Shown here one piece after another: positions 1-6,586 of a stretch of 35,479 bases of DNA. A program made the translations under genes and the position numbers. The DNA is taken from NCBI GenBank assembly GCA_022865785.1, contig JALHTJ010000045.1:1-35479 (forward strand), given 5' to 3'. The DNA is from Candidatus Aminicenantota bacterium. GTDB taxonomy: Bacteria; Acidobacteriota; Aminicenantia; UBA2199. Every line of letters starts with the position of its first letter. The stretch's first letter is position 1. The notes beneath the pieces are model-generated. The model did no database searches. It was not told where the DNA came from and saw only the letters and a program-made list of their open reading frames with translations.

Positions 1-139
1 AAAGGGTGTGAAAGGCCAGCGACGATTTGCCGGCGCCGCTGACGCCGACGATGGCGGTGATTTTTCCCAAGGGAATGGCGGCGTCGATGTTTTTCAAATT
101 GTTGGTGCGGATGCCTTTGAGAATGATGTTTTTTTCCAT
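1..139 (-). CDS. uvrA: UvrA family excinuclease ATPase, N-terminal fragment
   Basis: Only the first 46 residues lie in the window; the gene continues past the left edge. The reading begins [19 protein letters not shown] and runs into a Walker A motif, GVSGAGKSS (residues 32-40), followed by LAFHTL. This is the hallmark opening of UvrA, the damage-sensing ATPase of nucleotide excision repair in the cytoplasm, where the usual text is G-(L/V)-SGSGKSSLAFDTL. The ATG at 139 fits the family N-terminus. The start has only a weak ribosome site (AGG), and a 16-bp palindrome lies 7 bases upstream of it. UvrA paralogues (drug-resistance or plasmid-type UvrA) share this opening, so the exact subclass is not settled by 46 residues. 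Confidence 0.85.
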   Translation of the reverse strand, partial: MEKNIILKGIRTNNLKNIDAAIPLGKITAIVGVSGAGKSSLAFHTL

Positions 140-146
140 GAACGCC

Positions 147-162
147 TGTCCCCATGGGGACA
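147..162. promoter_or_regulatory. 16-bp palindrome in the uvrA leader
   Basis: TGTCCCCATGGGGACA is a perfect palindrome. It lies between a TATAAT -10 box (177-182, minus strand) and the uvrA ATG at 139, just after the predicted transcription start near 170. The position suits a repressor operator, and uvrA is commonly under LexA control, but the sequence does not match the LexA boxes I know. It could also act as an RNA hairpin near the ribosome site. Confidence 0.5.
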
Positions 163-176
163 AAAAAGTAAAATTG

Positions 177-182
177 ATTATA
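177..182 (-). promoter_or_regulatory. -10 box of the uvrA promoter
   Basis: Read on the minus strand this is a consensus TATAAT, about 37 bases before the uvrA start. The matching -35 position (200-205) reads TGTTTA, which is weak. The promoter call rests on the -10 box and its location. Confidence 0.45.
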
Positions 183-212
183 ACATTTCAGATGGGCAAT
201 AAACAGGAAATA

Positions 213-560
213 TTACTTTTTTATGGCAAAATCACGGTCGGAAAAATCGTTGACGCGCAAATCCTTCAAGAGGCAGATACGCAGCCGGTATTGGCCGCTG
301 TCTGGCATAGCGGCCGTTATTTTCCATTCATAGGCACCGCTGTTTGGGACCGATTCGGCAATGATCGCGTATTGTTCACCGCTTTTAAAAAGCAGGATGG
401 CCACGTTGCCGTTTGCGCCCAACGACCGCCACTGAATCCGGACCTGGCTGCCGGTTTGCAAAACTTCGCCGCCGTTGGGGAATTCAAGGCGTATATAGCT
501 GTCTCCGGCCTGGAGAGCCAGGGTTAGCATGATCAGCAAGGCAATCCTTTTGATGGTCAT
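213..560 (-). CDS. small secreted Ig-like (Kre9/Knh1-type) domain protein
   Basis: A 115-residue protein with an N-terminal signal peptide (MTIKRIALLIMLTLALQAG) and a single beta-sandwich domain. The text PNGGEVLQTGSQVRIQW followed by PNSGAYEWKI and a closing run ending YRLRI is the pattern of the Ser-Thr-rich / Kre9-Knh1-like N-terminal domain (Pfam PF10342), which in bacteria occurs in secreted surface proteins. The ATG at 560 is preceded directly by an in-frame GTG (563); I prefer the ATG. No catalytic residues are visible, so the role is probably binding or structural. It lies upstream of uvrA on the same strand, but uvrA has its own promoter-like sequence, so co-transcription is not implied. 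Confidence 0.7.
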   Translation of the reverse strand: MTIKRIALLIMLTLALQAGDSYIRLEFPNGGEVLQTGSQVRIQWRSLGANGNVAILLFKSGEQYAIIAESVPNSGAYEWKITAAMPDSGQYRLRICLLKDLRVNDFSDRDFAIKK

Positions 561-632
561 CACAATTAAATAAAAGTTTTATTCAACAATCTCAGCAAAA
601 AAGAAAAAAAATATTTTTGTTGCAGAGCCGCT

Positions 633-705
633 TGCGCCCGGAGAGACTCGAACTCCCAACGCGCAGCTTCGAAGGCTGCCGCTCTATCCTTTGAGCTACG
701 GGCGC
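633..705 (-). tRNA. tRNA-Arg (anticodon TCG)
   Basis: The minus strand folds as a full cloverleaf: acceptor GCGCCCG / CGGGCGC, D arm GCTC...GAGC, anticodon stem GCAGC / GCTGC around the loop CTTCGAA, and a T arm with loop TTCGAGT. The anticodon at positions 34-36 of the tRNA is TCG, which reads the CGA arginine codon. The discriminator base is A, and CCA is not encoded (AGC follows), so the 3' end must be added by the CCA enzyme. A T-rich stretch follows at 596-619 and may end transcription. Confidence 0.96.
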
Positions 706-718
706 GGCCGGCAAGGGC

Positions 719-747
719 ATTATAAATGGATTCGACCCTTTCGGCAA
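719..747 (-). promoter_or_regulatory. promoter of tRNA-Arg
   Basis: On the minus strand: -35 TTGCCG (742-747), 17-base spacer, -10 TATAAT (719-724). The -10 box is 13 bases before the tRNA 5' end at 705, giving a very short leader. It overlaps the control region of the divergent nitroreductase-like gene. Confidence 0.75.
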
Positions 748-759
748 GGAAAACAAATG

Positions 760-768
760 TGCTATAAT
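760..768 (+). promoter_or_regulatory. extended -10 promoter of the nitroreductase-like gene
   Basis: The sequence TGCTATAAT matches the extended -10 consensus TGnTATAAT exactly. The box ends 6 bases before the ATG at 775, so the transcript would begin at or beside the start codon. The -35 region is poor, as is common for extended -10 promoters. Confidence 0.6.
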
Positions 769-774
769 TTTTCC

Positions 775-1641
775 ATGGCCAAGAACATCACCTTTAATCA
801 GCCCGTAGCGGAACTGATAAAAAAACGTGTTTCGTGCCGCAGTTTCGACGGTCGCGGCCTGGAAAGCAAAATGCTGGAAGCTTTGGAGAAATTTCCGGCA
901 GGCCTGGAGCTGCCCTTTAATAGCCGACTCCGCTTCGGCATCATCGACAGGGAAAAAGTTAAAGCTGAAAGTATGTTCAGCACCGGCAGTTACGGGATGA
1001 TCAAAGGGGTGCGTTTTTACCTGAGTGCCCTGGTCCAAAAAAACGCGCCGCGCCCCTGGGAGGACATCGGTTTCGCCCTGGAGGCAACTGTTCTTTACGC
1101 CACTGCGCTTGACCTGGGCAGCTGCTGGATAGGCGGCATCTTTGACCGCAAACATTTCGGCAGGGCGCTGGGTATGGGTGCGGATGAGCGGTTGCCGGCG
1201 GTGGTGGCCGTGGGTCGTCCGGACGTGAAACGATCCCTTCGCGAACGCCTGGTACGCTGGAGCGACAAGGGCAACCTGCGCAAGGGCCCGGCCGGGCTTT
1301 TTTTTGCGGGTGATTGGCAAGCGCCCCTGCTTTATGAGGGATTGCCGCAGTGGGCACCGGTTTTAGAGTGCGTACGCCTGGCCCCATCGGCTTCCAACAA
1401 GCAGCCCTGGCGCATTGTTTTCCGTGATGAATACTTTCATTTTTTCCTGGACCGGGACAGGGCCTACAGCGCCTTGATGCCAAAAGCCGACCTGCAGCGC
1501 ATCGACATGGGCATTGCCATCTGTCACTTTCAACTGGCGGCCGCCGAAGCCGGCTTGAAGGGCGAGTGGTCGGAGAATGAACCGCAAGTGCTGGGCACAC
1601 CGGGTCACTTCGAGTATATTATTTCTTATGCGATTCGGTAG
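775..1641 (+). CDS. nitroreductase-like protein (TM1586 type)
   Basis: A 288-residue protein resembling the putative FMN-binding nitroreductases of the TM1586 family (PF14512). The N-terminal half carries ELIKKRVSCRSFDGR, the usual flavin-phosphate contact region of nitroreductases, and the C-terminal half carries LAPSASNKQPWRIVF, a strongly conserved family motif. Such proteins are two pseudo-repeated nitroreductase halves; the substrate is unknown. The start at 775 is chosen because a perfect extended -10 box ends 6 bases upstream, implying a leaderless mRNA. An alternative ATG at 757 has AAGGA six bases before it, but it would lie inside the promoter. The gene is divergent from tRNA-Arg. 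Confidence 0.75.
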   Translation: MAKNITFNQPVAELIKKRVSCRSFDGRGLESKMLEALEKFPAGLELPFNSRLRFGIIDREKVKAESMFSTGSYGMIKGVRFYLSALVQKNAPRPWEDIGFALEATVLYATALDLGSCWIGGIFDRKHFGRALGMGADERLPAVVAVGRPDVKRSLRERLVRWSDKGNLRKGPAGLFFAGDWQAPLLYEGLPQWAPVLECVRLAPSASNKQPWRIVFRDEYFHFFLDRDRAYSALMPKADLQRIDMGIAICHFQLAAAEAGLKGEWSENEPQVLGTPGHFEYIISYAIR

Positions 1642-1684
1642 GGGTACGGGGCGACCTTTATTATATTATTTCGGACGAAATCCT

Positions 1685-1902
1685 GATCCCCCCGGCTGCG
1701 CCACCCCCCTTAAGCAAAGGGGGTTAAGAAATAAGAAATATTTGCTCTCACTATAATTTCAATCAGCTCTGCTAAGAATTGATATTATTTGGCGAAACAA
1801 GTCTCTGTGTGAATGGGGCTAGAAGCAATAGATTTAAAAAATCGCTTTACTTTTCCGACCTTCTAACTTCCCCCCTTACTGAAGGGGGGACAAGGGGGGA
1901 TC
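1685..1902. repeat. 218-bp element with inverted palindromic ends
   Basis: The intergenic region between two converging genes is bounded by GATCCCCCC (1685-1693) and its exact reverse complement GGGGGGATC (1894-1902). Just inside each end is a hairpin: 1705-1723 (CCCCCTT / AAGGGGG, loop AAGCA) and 1869-1890 (9-bp stem TCCCCCCTT / AAGGGGGGA, loop ACTG). The left 44 bases and the reverse complement of the right 40 bases are recognisably the same unit. The roughly 140 bases between them are AT-rich and hold no gene that I recognise. This looks like a miniature inverted-repeat element or a pair of dispersed palindromic repeats. No target-site duplication is obvious. Confidence 0.55.
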
Positions 1903-1915
1903 GAGAGGTTGGTCG

Positions 1916-3028
1916 TTATTTCCCTCTCAGCGACCCCTCGTCCAGGTATTGCTGGAACAAGCGTCCCCAGCCAGAGGATTTCAGCCAGCGCTTGTAGATC
2001 TTGCTCTCCTTTAAAGGCCAGTGCAGAACATCGTGATAAAAATATGAATAAAAATTTCCCAGGTAGAGGATGGGCGGGCGGGTCATGGCCTTCTGCAGGA
2101 AGCGGGTGGGGCCGAACCAGGTAAACCAGCCTACGACCTTGTGAAAACAGAAACCAACCTGGAAATTCCAGTTTTCCTTGGCTGCGTCCATGTTGCCGAC
2201 AATTTCGATCTCTTCGGGTTTGCCGATGCCCAGCCCGCTTTCGTGGGCCAGGCGGATGTAGCGGATGGACATGGGGTCGAAGCCCATCAGTTTGGCGGCC
2301 ACGGCATCAATGGCCACCTGGTCGGCGCTGGCCAGAATGACGTTTTTTTCCTCAGGGGTCATCACGCGCGGACCTGGGCCATTGCCGGCCATGGTTCCGT
2401 CCATCAGGCAGAACAAACCCGGGTGGATCTCCTTCTGGATGGCCAGCAAGTCCACCAGAGTTTCGTGGATGTGGGTGTGGGTCTGATGGCGCTTGTGGTT
2501 GAGCAGGCCGCCGAAAGCGTTCTTCATGGCTCCGGTGGTGGTGGTATAGATATGGCATTTGACCGTGGGCAGGTGGACCATGTTTTTGCCAAAAAAATAA
2601 TCGGGAATGCGCAGCTCATCACCGTAAATTTTATCCAGAACATGCATCTTGGCTTTGGGTTTGTATGGCACCCATGCCATGTCCTTTTCGAGGAAATTGA
2701 ACAGGACCTTGATGCCGTGGTCCTCGAATACCGGCTTATAATTGTTCAGGTCCTCGCCCTTGAAGGCATTGGTCACCTCGGTCTTGTTCTGCACGCAGGC
2801 TATGTCGTTGAAGCCGTTCTTTTTCAAGGCCAGGATGGTCGCTTCCAGCTGCCAGGGCGTGGTGTTGGCCGAGGGGAATGGGTAATGCCAGGAGATGTTG
2901 TCCTTGATGATGGTGGTCAGGTTTTTGTCAAGGTGTCCGGGGCCGCCGGCCAGCTCGAAGAGGCGAATATAATCGTCCAGGACGGTTTCCGGCCTGGTCC
3001 TTAAAATTGCGACCTTTGCTTTTTTCAT
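1916..3028 (-). CDS. DUF362 domain protein
   Basis: A 370-residue protein of the DUF362 family, whose members often sit with iron-sulfur proteins and whose biochemical role is mostly unknown. Supporting text includes an N-terminal KVAILRTRPETVLDDYIRLFELAGG segment, the central VHLPTVKCHIYTTTTGAMKNAFGG region and LMDGTMAGNGPGPR, followed by SADQVAIDAVAAKLMGFDP, all typical of DUF362. The C-terminal 80 residues are rich in Trp, Phe and Tyr. No CxxCxxC cluster is present, so this copy lacks the ferredoxin part seen in some relatives. The start has AAGGA nine bases upstream. Confidence 0.8.
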   Translation of the reverse strand: MKKAKVAILRTRPETVLDDYIRLFELAGGPGHLDKNLTTIIKDNISWHYPFPSANTTPWQLEATILALKKNGFNDIACVQNKTEVTNAFKGEDLNNYKPVFEDHGIKVLFNFLEKDMAWVPYKPKAKMHVLDKIYGDELRIPDYFFGKNMVHLPTVKCHIYTTTTGAMKNAFGGLLNHKRHQTHTHIHETLVDLLAIQKEIHPGLFCLMDGTMAGNGPGPRVMTPEEKNVILASADQVAIDAVAAKLMGFDPMSIRYIRLAHESGLGIGKPEEIEIVGNMDAAKENWNFQVGFCFHKVVGWFTWFGPTRFLQKAMTRPPILYLGNFYSYFYHDVLHWPLKESKIYKRWLKSSGWGRLFQQYLDEGSLRGK

Positions 3029-3058
3029 TTTTTGTTTTCCTTGCTCTGGCTGTTGCCT

Positions 3059-3064
3059 ATTATA
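3059..3064 (-). promoter_or_regulatory. -10 box of the DUF362 gene promoter
   Basis: TATAAT on the minus strand, 30 bases before the DUF362 start codon. The region 17 bases further up reads TGGATT, a weak -35. Confidence 0.45.
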
Positions 3065-3163
3065 CTGATGTCGGTTCGAAAAATCCAGAGTCCCTGCCGC
3101 CGGCGACGGGAGAAAGCCTCTCTTATCCCTCGGAAATGGCGCGGACCGGGAGCTCGAGCCATG

Positions 3164-3193
3164 TTGACAGCCAGGGGGAGAATGCTATACAAT
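3164..3193 (+). promoter_or_regulatory. promoter of tRNA-His
   Basis: Consensus -35 TTGACA (3164-3169) followed by TATACAAT; the -10 can be read as TATACA (3186-3191, 16-base spacer) or TACAAT (3188-3193, 18-base spacer). It ends about 10 bases before the tRNA. Confidence 0.75.
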
Positions 3194-3203
3194 AGCCGGG
3201 CGC

Positions 3204-3279
3204 GGTGAGTGTAGCTCAATGGTAGAGTGTCGGATTGTGGATCCGATCGTTGCGGGTTCGAATCCCGTCACTCACCCCA
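3204..3279 (+). tRNA. tRNA-His (anticodon GTG)
   Basis: The 5' GGTGAGTG pairs with the 3' CACTCACC over eight base pairs, giving the extra G at position -1 opposite C73 that identifies histidine tRNA. The anticodon loop is TTGTGGA inside the stem TCGGA / TCCGA, so the anticodon is GTG. The T arm is GCGGG-TTCGAAT-CCCGT. The 3' CCA is encoded (3277-3279), unlike tRNA-Arg in this window. Confidence 0.97.
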
Positions 3280-3381
3280 GTTCCCACTGAAAACAGCCCA
3301 TAAAGTAGCTCGCTTATTGGAAAAATTAATATAGCGGCCGGTTATTGGAAATGAATCCATGATTTGTAATTTCCCTATTCA

Positions 3382-3606
3382 TCAAAAAACCAGCGGCCAT
3401 TTTTTTTTGATTGCGGCCAGGTCCTTGTCCTTGGCGATGTAGCTTTCCAAATAGCCGCATTGGCCGCAGACGAAATTGTTCAGTGCGGCCATCCGGAGAA
3501 GCGAAACCGGGATGGTGTTGCTGTGTTGCATTCCCGACTTGTTGGACACGGAGCTGCCGTTGAAAATCTCTTTCCCTCCGCAGCGGGGGCATTTGCCGTT
3601 TTTCAT
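3382..3606 (-). CDS. small zinc-ribbon protein
   Basis: A 74-residue protein with two knuckles, CPRCGG (Cys6, Cys9) and CGQCGY (Cys47, Cys50), the four ligands of a zinc ribbon. The middle (residues 14-42) is polar and the tail is rich in Lys. It resembles the many small zinc-ribbon proteins of unknown function. It has a strong ribosome site (GGAGG, 5 bases from the ATG), and its ATG overlaps the TGA of the upstream ribbon-helix-helix gene as ATGA, so the two are translationally coupled. It is the last gene of the SPFH operon. Confidence 0.8.
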   Translation of the reverse strand: MKNGKCPRCGGKEIFNGSSVSNKSGMQHSNTIPVSLLRMAALNNFVCGQCGYLESYIAKDKDLAAIKKKWPLVF

Positions 3607-3800
3607 TGTTCCTCCTTGGCTGGTGGTTGTCCGGCCTGGCTGGCGGCGGCCGGCGCTTTTTTACGGCGCCGGTTGATGGCCTCGTTCAGGATGGATTCGA
3701 TCTGGCCGTTGACGCTGCGGAAATCGTCGGCGGCCCAGCGCTCCAACTCATCCCACATCTCCTGGCTGAGGCGCAGCAGGAATGACTTTTTTGCAGGCAT
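3603..3800 (-). CDS. Arc-type ribbon-helix-helix DNA-binding protein
   Basis: A 65-residue protein. Residues 1-45 (MPAKKSFLLRLSQEMWDELERWA then DFRSVNGQIESILNEAI) fit the ribbon-helix-helix fold: one beta strand whose alternate residues contact DNA, then two helices. Such proteins bind palindromic operators as dimers of dimers. The C-terminal 20 residues are Ala/Lys/Pro-rich and probably disordered. It lies 18 bases after the SPFH gene and overlaps the zinc-ribbon gene by 4 bases. It is the best candidate to bind the palindrome at the operon's promoter; that link is inference. No toxin gene partners it, so I do not call it an antitoxin. Confidence 0.8.
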   Translation of the reverse strand: MPAKKSFLLRLSQEMWDELERWAADDFRSVNGQIESILNEAINRRRKKAPAAASQAGQPPAKEEQ

Positions 3801-3818
3801 GGACGGATGACTGACCGC

Positions 3819-4712
3819 TTATTTGTACAGGGTGCCGGTATTGATCACGGGCGTGACTTCGGCCTCGGCGCACAATACCACCAGCAGGTTGCTGACCATG
3901 GTCGCCTTGCGTTCCTCGTCCAGGTTGACCACTTTTTTGCTTTCCAGCTCTTCCAGCGCCATTTCCACCATGGAAACAGCACCGTGCACGATCTTGCGGC
4001 GGGCGGCAATGATGGCTTCGGCCTGTTGGCGGCGCAGCATGGCGGAAGCGATTTCCGGCGCGTAGGCCAGATGGGTGAGCCGGGTTTCCTCTACCCGCAC
4101 TCCGGCTTTGGCCAGCCGCTCCTGGAGTTCCTTTTTTAAAACCTGGGCCACTTCGTCCATGCCGCTGCGCAGGGTCATTTCTTCTTCTTCACCATGATCA
4201 TAAGGGTAGCAATTGGCCAGGTGGCGCAGGGCGGCGTCGCTCTGTATCTTGACATAGTGTTCGTAATGGTCGACATCGAAAAGAGCGTGGGCAGTGTCTT
4301 CGACATGCCAGACCACGACCGCGGCAATCTCAATGGGATTGCCGCGTTTGTCGTTGACCTTCAGCTTGTCAATTTCGAAATTGCGGATGCGCAGGGATAG
4401 GGTATAAGTGGAGCGCGGATAGGTGAGTTGCAAAGGGTTGGTCCAATGAAATCCGTCACTGCGCACCGTCCCCTTGTATTTGCCGAAGAGCACCAACACC
4501 TTGGCTTCGTTGGGCTGCAATGTGAAATACCCTATGGGCAGGATGACCGCGGCGATGATTAAAAGCGAAAGTAAGACCACGATCTGCAGAAATGACCAGT
4601 GGACAACATTGGCGCCGGATAGGAAGATCCAGACCATGGCCACGACAAGTAGAAAATGCAAGGCAACCATGGACCACCCCTTGACCGAACTCCCTTGTTT
4701 TTCGTTTGTCAT
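3819..4712 (-). CDS. SPFH/band-7 domain membrane protein
   Basis: A 297-residue protein with two N-terminal membrane helices (about 14-33 and 40-62), then an SPFH (stomatin/prohibitin/flotillin/HflK-C) domain from about residue 62 to 240 beginning [22 protein letters not shown]. The following [20 protein letters not shown] segment is the helical region typical of the family. SPFH proteins assemble large rings in the membrane and scaffold lipids or proteases; the partner here is unknown. The start at 4712 has GGGAGG five bases upstream; an upstream in-frame start at 4742 would fall near the transcription start. It is the first gene of an operon with the RHH and zinc-ribbon genes. Confidence 0.88.
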   Translation of the reverse strand: MTNEKQGSSVKGWSMVALHFLLVVAMVWIFLSGANVVHWSFLQIVVLLSLLIIAAVILPIGYFTLQPNEAKVLVLFGKYKGTVRSDGFHWTNPLQLTYPRSTYTLSLRIRNFEIDKLKVNDKRGNPIEIAAVVVWHVEDTAHALFDVDHYEHYVKIQSDAALRHLANCYPYDHGEEEEMTLRSGMDEVAQVLKKELQERLAKAGVRVEETRLTHLAYAPEIASAMLRRQQAEAIIAARRKIVHGAVSMVEMALEELESKKVVNLDEERKATMVSNLLVVLCAEAEVTPVINTGTLYK

Positions 4713-4734
4713 AAAAACCTCCCAATAACAAAAA

Positions 4735-4751
4735 GATATCAAAATGATATC
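4735..4751. promoter_or_regulatory. operator-like inverted repeat at the SPFH operon promoter
   Basis: GATATCAAAATGATATC consists of perfect 7-base arms (GATATCA / TGATATC) around a 3-base centre. It begins 3 bases after the -10 box and covers the predicted transcription start, a classic position for a repressor. The operon itself encodes an RHH protein, a natural candidate ligand. Confidence 0.55.
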
Positions 4752-4754
4752 AAT

Positions 4755-4783
4755 AATATAGCATCACATTTTCCTCCTGTCAA
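4755..4783 (-). promoter_or_regulatory. promoter of the SPFH operon
   Basis: On the minus strand: -35 TTGACA (4778-4783, consensus), 17-base spacer, -10 TATATT (4755-4760). The predicted start near 4748 gives a leader of about 36 bases containing the GGGAGG ribosome site. Confidence 0.75.
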
Positions 4784-5030
4784 CAAAAAAAATATTTATT
4801 ATGTGCATTTGAGGTGTTACTTGTAAATAAATTACCCAATTCTTTCGTCTGCCTTATTGCCGAATGAATTTGCCCGCTGGTGACGGTTTGGCCAAAAGTG
4901 AGTGGTGGAGAGCAATGACGCCCGTTGATAGAAAAATTTTCATGGGCGCCGCTTGTGATCGAGGTTGGCATGCGAATTGCTACTTTATTTTCGAAGTGGA
5001 CCGCGCACCATTATTTTCAGGTGTGTAATT

Positions 5031-5384
5031 ATGACCAAAAGAAAAGAGAAAAGAATAAACAAGAGCCTGCTGGTCGATATCAGCCATAACGGATTCGACC
5101 AGATGGGCGTTACCATCAATGTTTCCCGCCGGGGAATGTGCATTGCCACGACCGAAGTTTTCCCTGCTCACAGCGAGCTTTGCATCCTGATTGCCGCGGC
5201 CGATGACATTTACCCAGTCACCGGTGTGGTGGTCTGGAACATGAACAATGGGTTTGCCACCAAAGACAATGTGCCGGCCGGGTTGGGCATCAGGATTTGT
5301 ACTGCAACTCCCGGATATTATAAGTTCATCACGGCCATGAAAAAAAACCGGCGACTACCAGCGGAAAAACGATTCGACTGCTGA
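5031..5384 (+). CDS. PilZ domain protein (c-di-GMP receptor)
   Basis: A 117-residue single-domain PilZ protein. Both parts of the cyclic-di-GMP binding signature are present: RxxxR (Arg4-Arg8) and NxSxxG (Asn30-Val-Ser32-Arg-Arg-Gly35), followed by a barrel ending in GLGIRI. It is therefore likely to be a real c-di-GMP receptor rather than a degenerate one; its target cannot be read from the context. The start at 5031 is placed so that the RxxxR motif is N-terminal, as in the family; the upstream ribosome site (CAGGTG) is modest. The region 4784-5030 before it holds no recognisable gene and no clear promoter. Confidence 0.82.
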   Translation: MTKRKEKRINKSLLVDISHNGFDQMGVTINVSRRGMCIATTEVFPAHSELCILIAAADDIYPVTGVVVWNMNNGFATKDNVPAGLGIRICTATPGYYKFITAMKKNRRLPAEKRFDC

Positions 5385-5400
5385 TTTTTTTGTCATATCT

Positions 5401-5420
5401 AATCGGTTTCGCCCGATTTT
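5401..5420 (+). terminator. possible terminator after the PilZ gene
   Basis: AATCGG and CCGATT form a 6-bp stem around TTTCGC and are followed by a short T run. It starts 16 bases after the PilZ stop codon. The T tract is only four bases, so termination may be weak. Confidence 0.4.
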
Positions 5421-5444
5421 CATCGATTTCACATTTTTCCTTTC

Positions 5445-5473
5445 TTTACAGCTGCAATGATTTAATATAAAAT
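5445..5473 (+). promoter_or_regulatory. promoter of the CBS-type PLP enzyme gene
   Basis: -35 TTTACA (5445-5450), 17-base spacer, -10 TAAAAT (5468-5473). The same two hexamers and spacing occur before rpsO. The leader to the ATG at 5510 is about 30 bases. Confidence 0.65.
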
Positions 5474-5509
5474 TTGAATTCTTCAATCATTCTTGCCAAG
5501 GAAAAAAAC

Positions 5510-6490
5510 ATGGACAGAAAACAATGTTATGACAGCCTCATCGATGTGATCGGCAATACGCCCATGGTCAAACTGAACCATGTGGCCAGTGATGTTCCCG
5601 GCGAGGTTTTTGCCAAACTGGAATTCCTGAATCCCATGGGCAGTTGCAAGGACCGCATTGCCCGCTACATGATCGAGAAAGCGGAAAAAGAGGGGAAAAT
5701 AAAAAAAGGCGACCTGATCATCGAAAATTCTTCAGGCAATACCGCCATGGGCCTGGCCTTGATCTCCATTCAAAAGGGTTATCGGCTGAAAGTAGTGGTC
5801 CGCGACCGCATCAGCCGGGAAAAGCTTGACCAGTTAAAGGCGTTGGGAGTCGAAATCCATATGGTGGATAGTTCCTTGCCGCCCGAATCCCCTTACAGCT
5901 ACAATAATATCACGTCGCTCATGGCCCGTGAAACGCCGAATTGCTATTTCCCCGACCAGCACAACAACCGCGACAACAACGAAGCCCATTACCTGGGCAC
6001 GGGTCCGGAGATCTGGGAGCAAATGGGCGGCCTGATCGACTATTTCGTTGCCGGTATTGGCACCGGCGGAACCATCGGCGGCACTGCCCGCTTTCTGAAG
6101 GAAAAAGACCCCAGGATTCAGGTTGTGGCCGTGGACCCCGTGGGTTCGGTTTTTTATGAGTATTTCCACAAGCAAAAGAAAGTCAAACCCGGGCCCTACC
6201 TGCTGGAAGGACTTGGTGATGAATTCCTGATCCATTGCGCCGATTTCAGCGTCATCGACGATATGTTGCAGGTGACCGACAAGCAAGCTTTTCAGGCGGC
6301 CAGGGAATTGGCTCTGCGCGAAGGGATATTGGGCGGGGGATCCTGTGGAGCGGCCCTGTGGGGAGTACGGCAATTGGCAAAAAAAATCGGTCGCCCGGCC
6401 CGGATCGTCACCATTTTTCCCGATGGCGCCTCCCGCTATCTGAGCACGATTTACAACGATGATTGGTTGGAAGAAAAAGGTTTGCAATAA
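5510..6490 (+). CDS. cystathionine beta-synthase / cysteine synthase family PLP enzyme
   Basis: A 326-residue fold-type II PLP enzyme of sulfur amino-acid metabolism. IGNTPMVKL (14-22) and NPMGSCKDR (41-49) place the Schiff-base lysine at Lys47. The substrate loop is SSGNT (74-78), the PLP phosphate loop GTGGT (184-188). LLEGLGDEF and the C-terminal FPDGASRYLSTIYNDDW look more like cystathionine beta-synthase than like CysK. There are no CBS repeats at the C-terminus, as usual in bacterial forms. It may make cystathionine from homocysteine and serine, or cysteine from an activated serine; sequence alone does not decide. Two residues differ from the common text (NPMGSCKDR for NPGGSVKDR; ENSSGNTA for EPTSGNTG). 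AAGGA lies seven bases before the ATG. Confidence 0.85.
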   Translation: MDRKQCYDSLIDVIGNTPMVKLNHVASDVPGEVFAKLEFLNPMGSCKDRIARYMIEKAEKEGKIKKGDLIIENSSGNTAMGLALISIQKGYRLKVVVRDRISREKLDQLKALGVEIHMVDSSLPPESPYSYNNITSLMARETPNCYFPDQHNNRDNNEAHYLGTGPEIWEQMGGLIDYFVAGIGTGGTIGGTARFLKEKDPRIQVVAVDPVGSVFYEYFHKQKKVKPGPYLLEGLGDEFLIHCADFSVIDDMLQVTDKQAFQAARELALREGILGGGSCGAALWGVRQLAKKIGRPARIVTIFPDGASRYLSTIYNDDWLEEKGLQ

Positions 6491-6586
6491 AAAATTAAAA
6501 AAACCTTGTCAATTCAGGTTAACTGCAAGTTATCAAGAACTTTTTTGTTTCATTTTCGTATTTGAATTGTTTACTGGAGGCACCTG

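Noticed and set aside
757..1641. Alternative start at 757 for the nitroreductase-like gene with AAGGA upstream
   Set aside because: The ATG lies upstream of the perfect extended -10 box and would not be in the transcript; the AAGGA overlaps the -35 of the tRNA-Arg promoter.
3603..3800. The RHH protein as an antitoxin of a toxin-antitoxin pair
   Set aside because: The coupled partner is a zinc ribbon with no toxin motifs, and the upstream gene is a membrane SPFH protein.
4780..4971. A 63-codon minus-strand frame between the SPFH and PilZ genes
   Set aside because: No ribosome site, no domain, and a composition typical of non-coding DNA; it overlaps the SPFH promoter -35 box.
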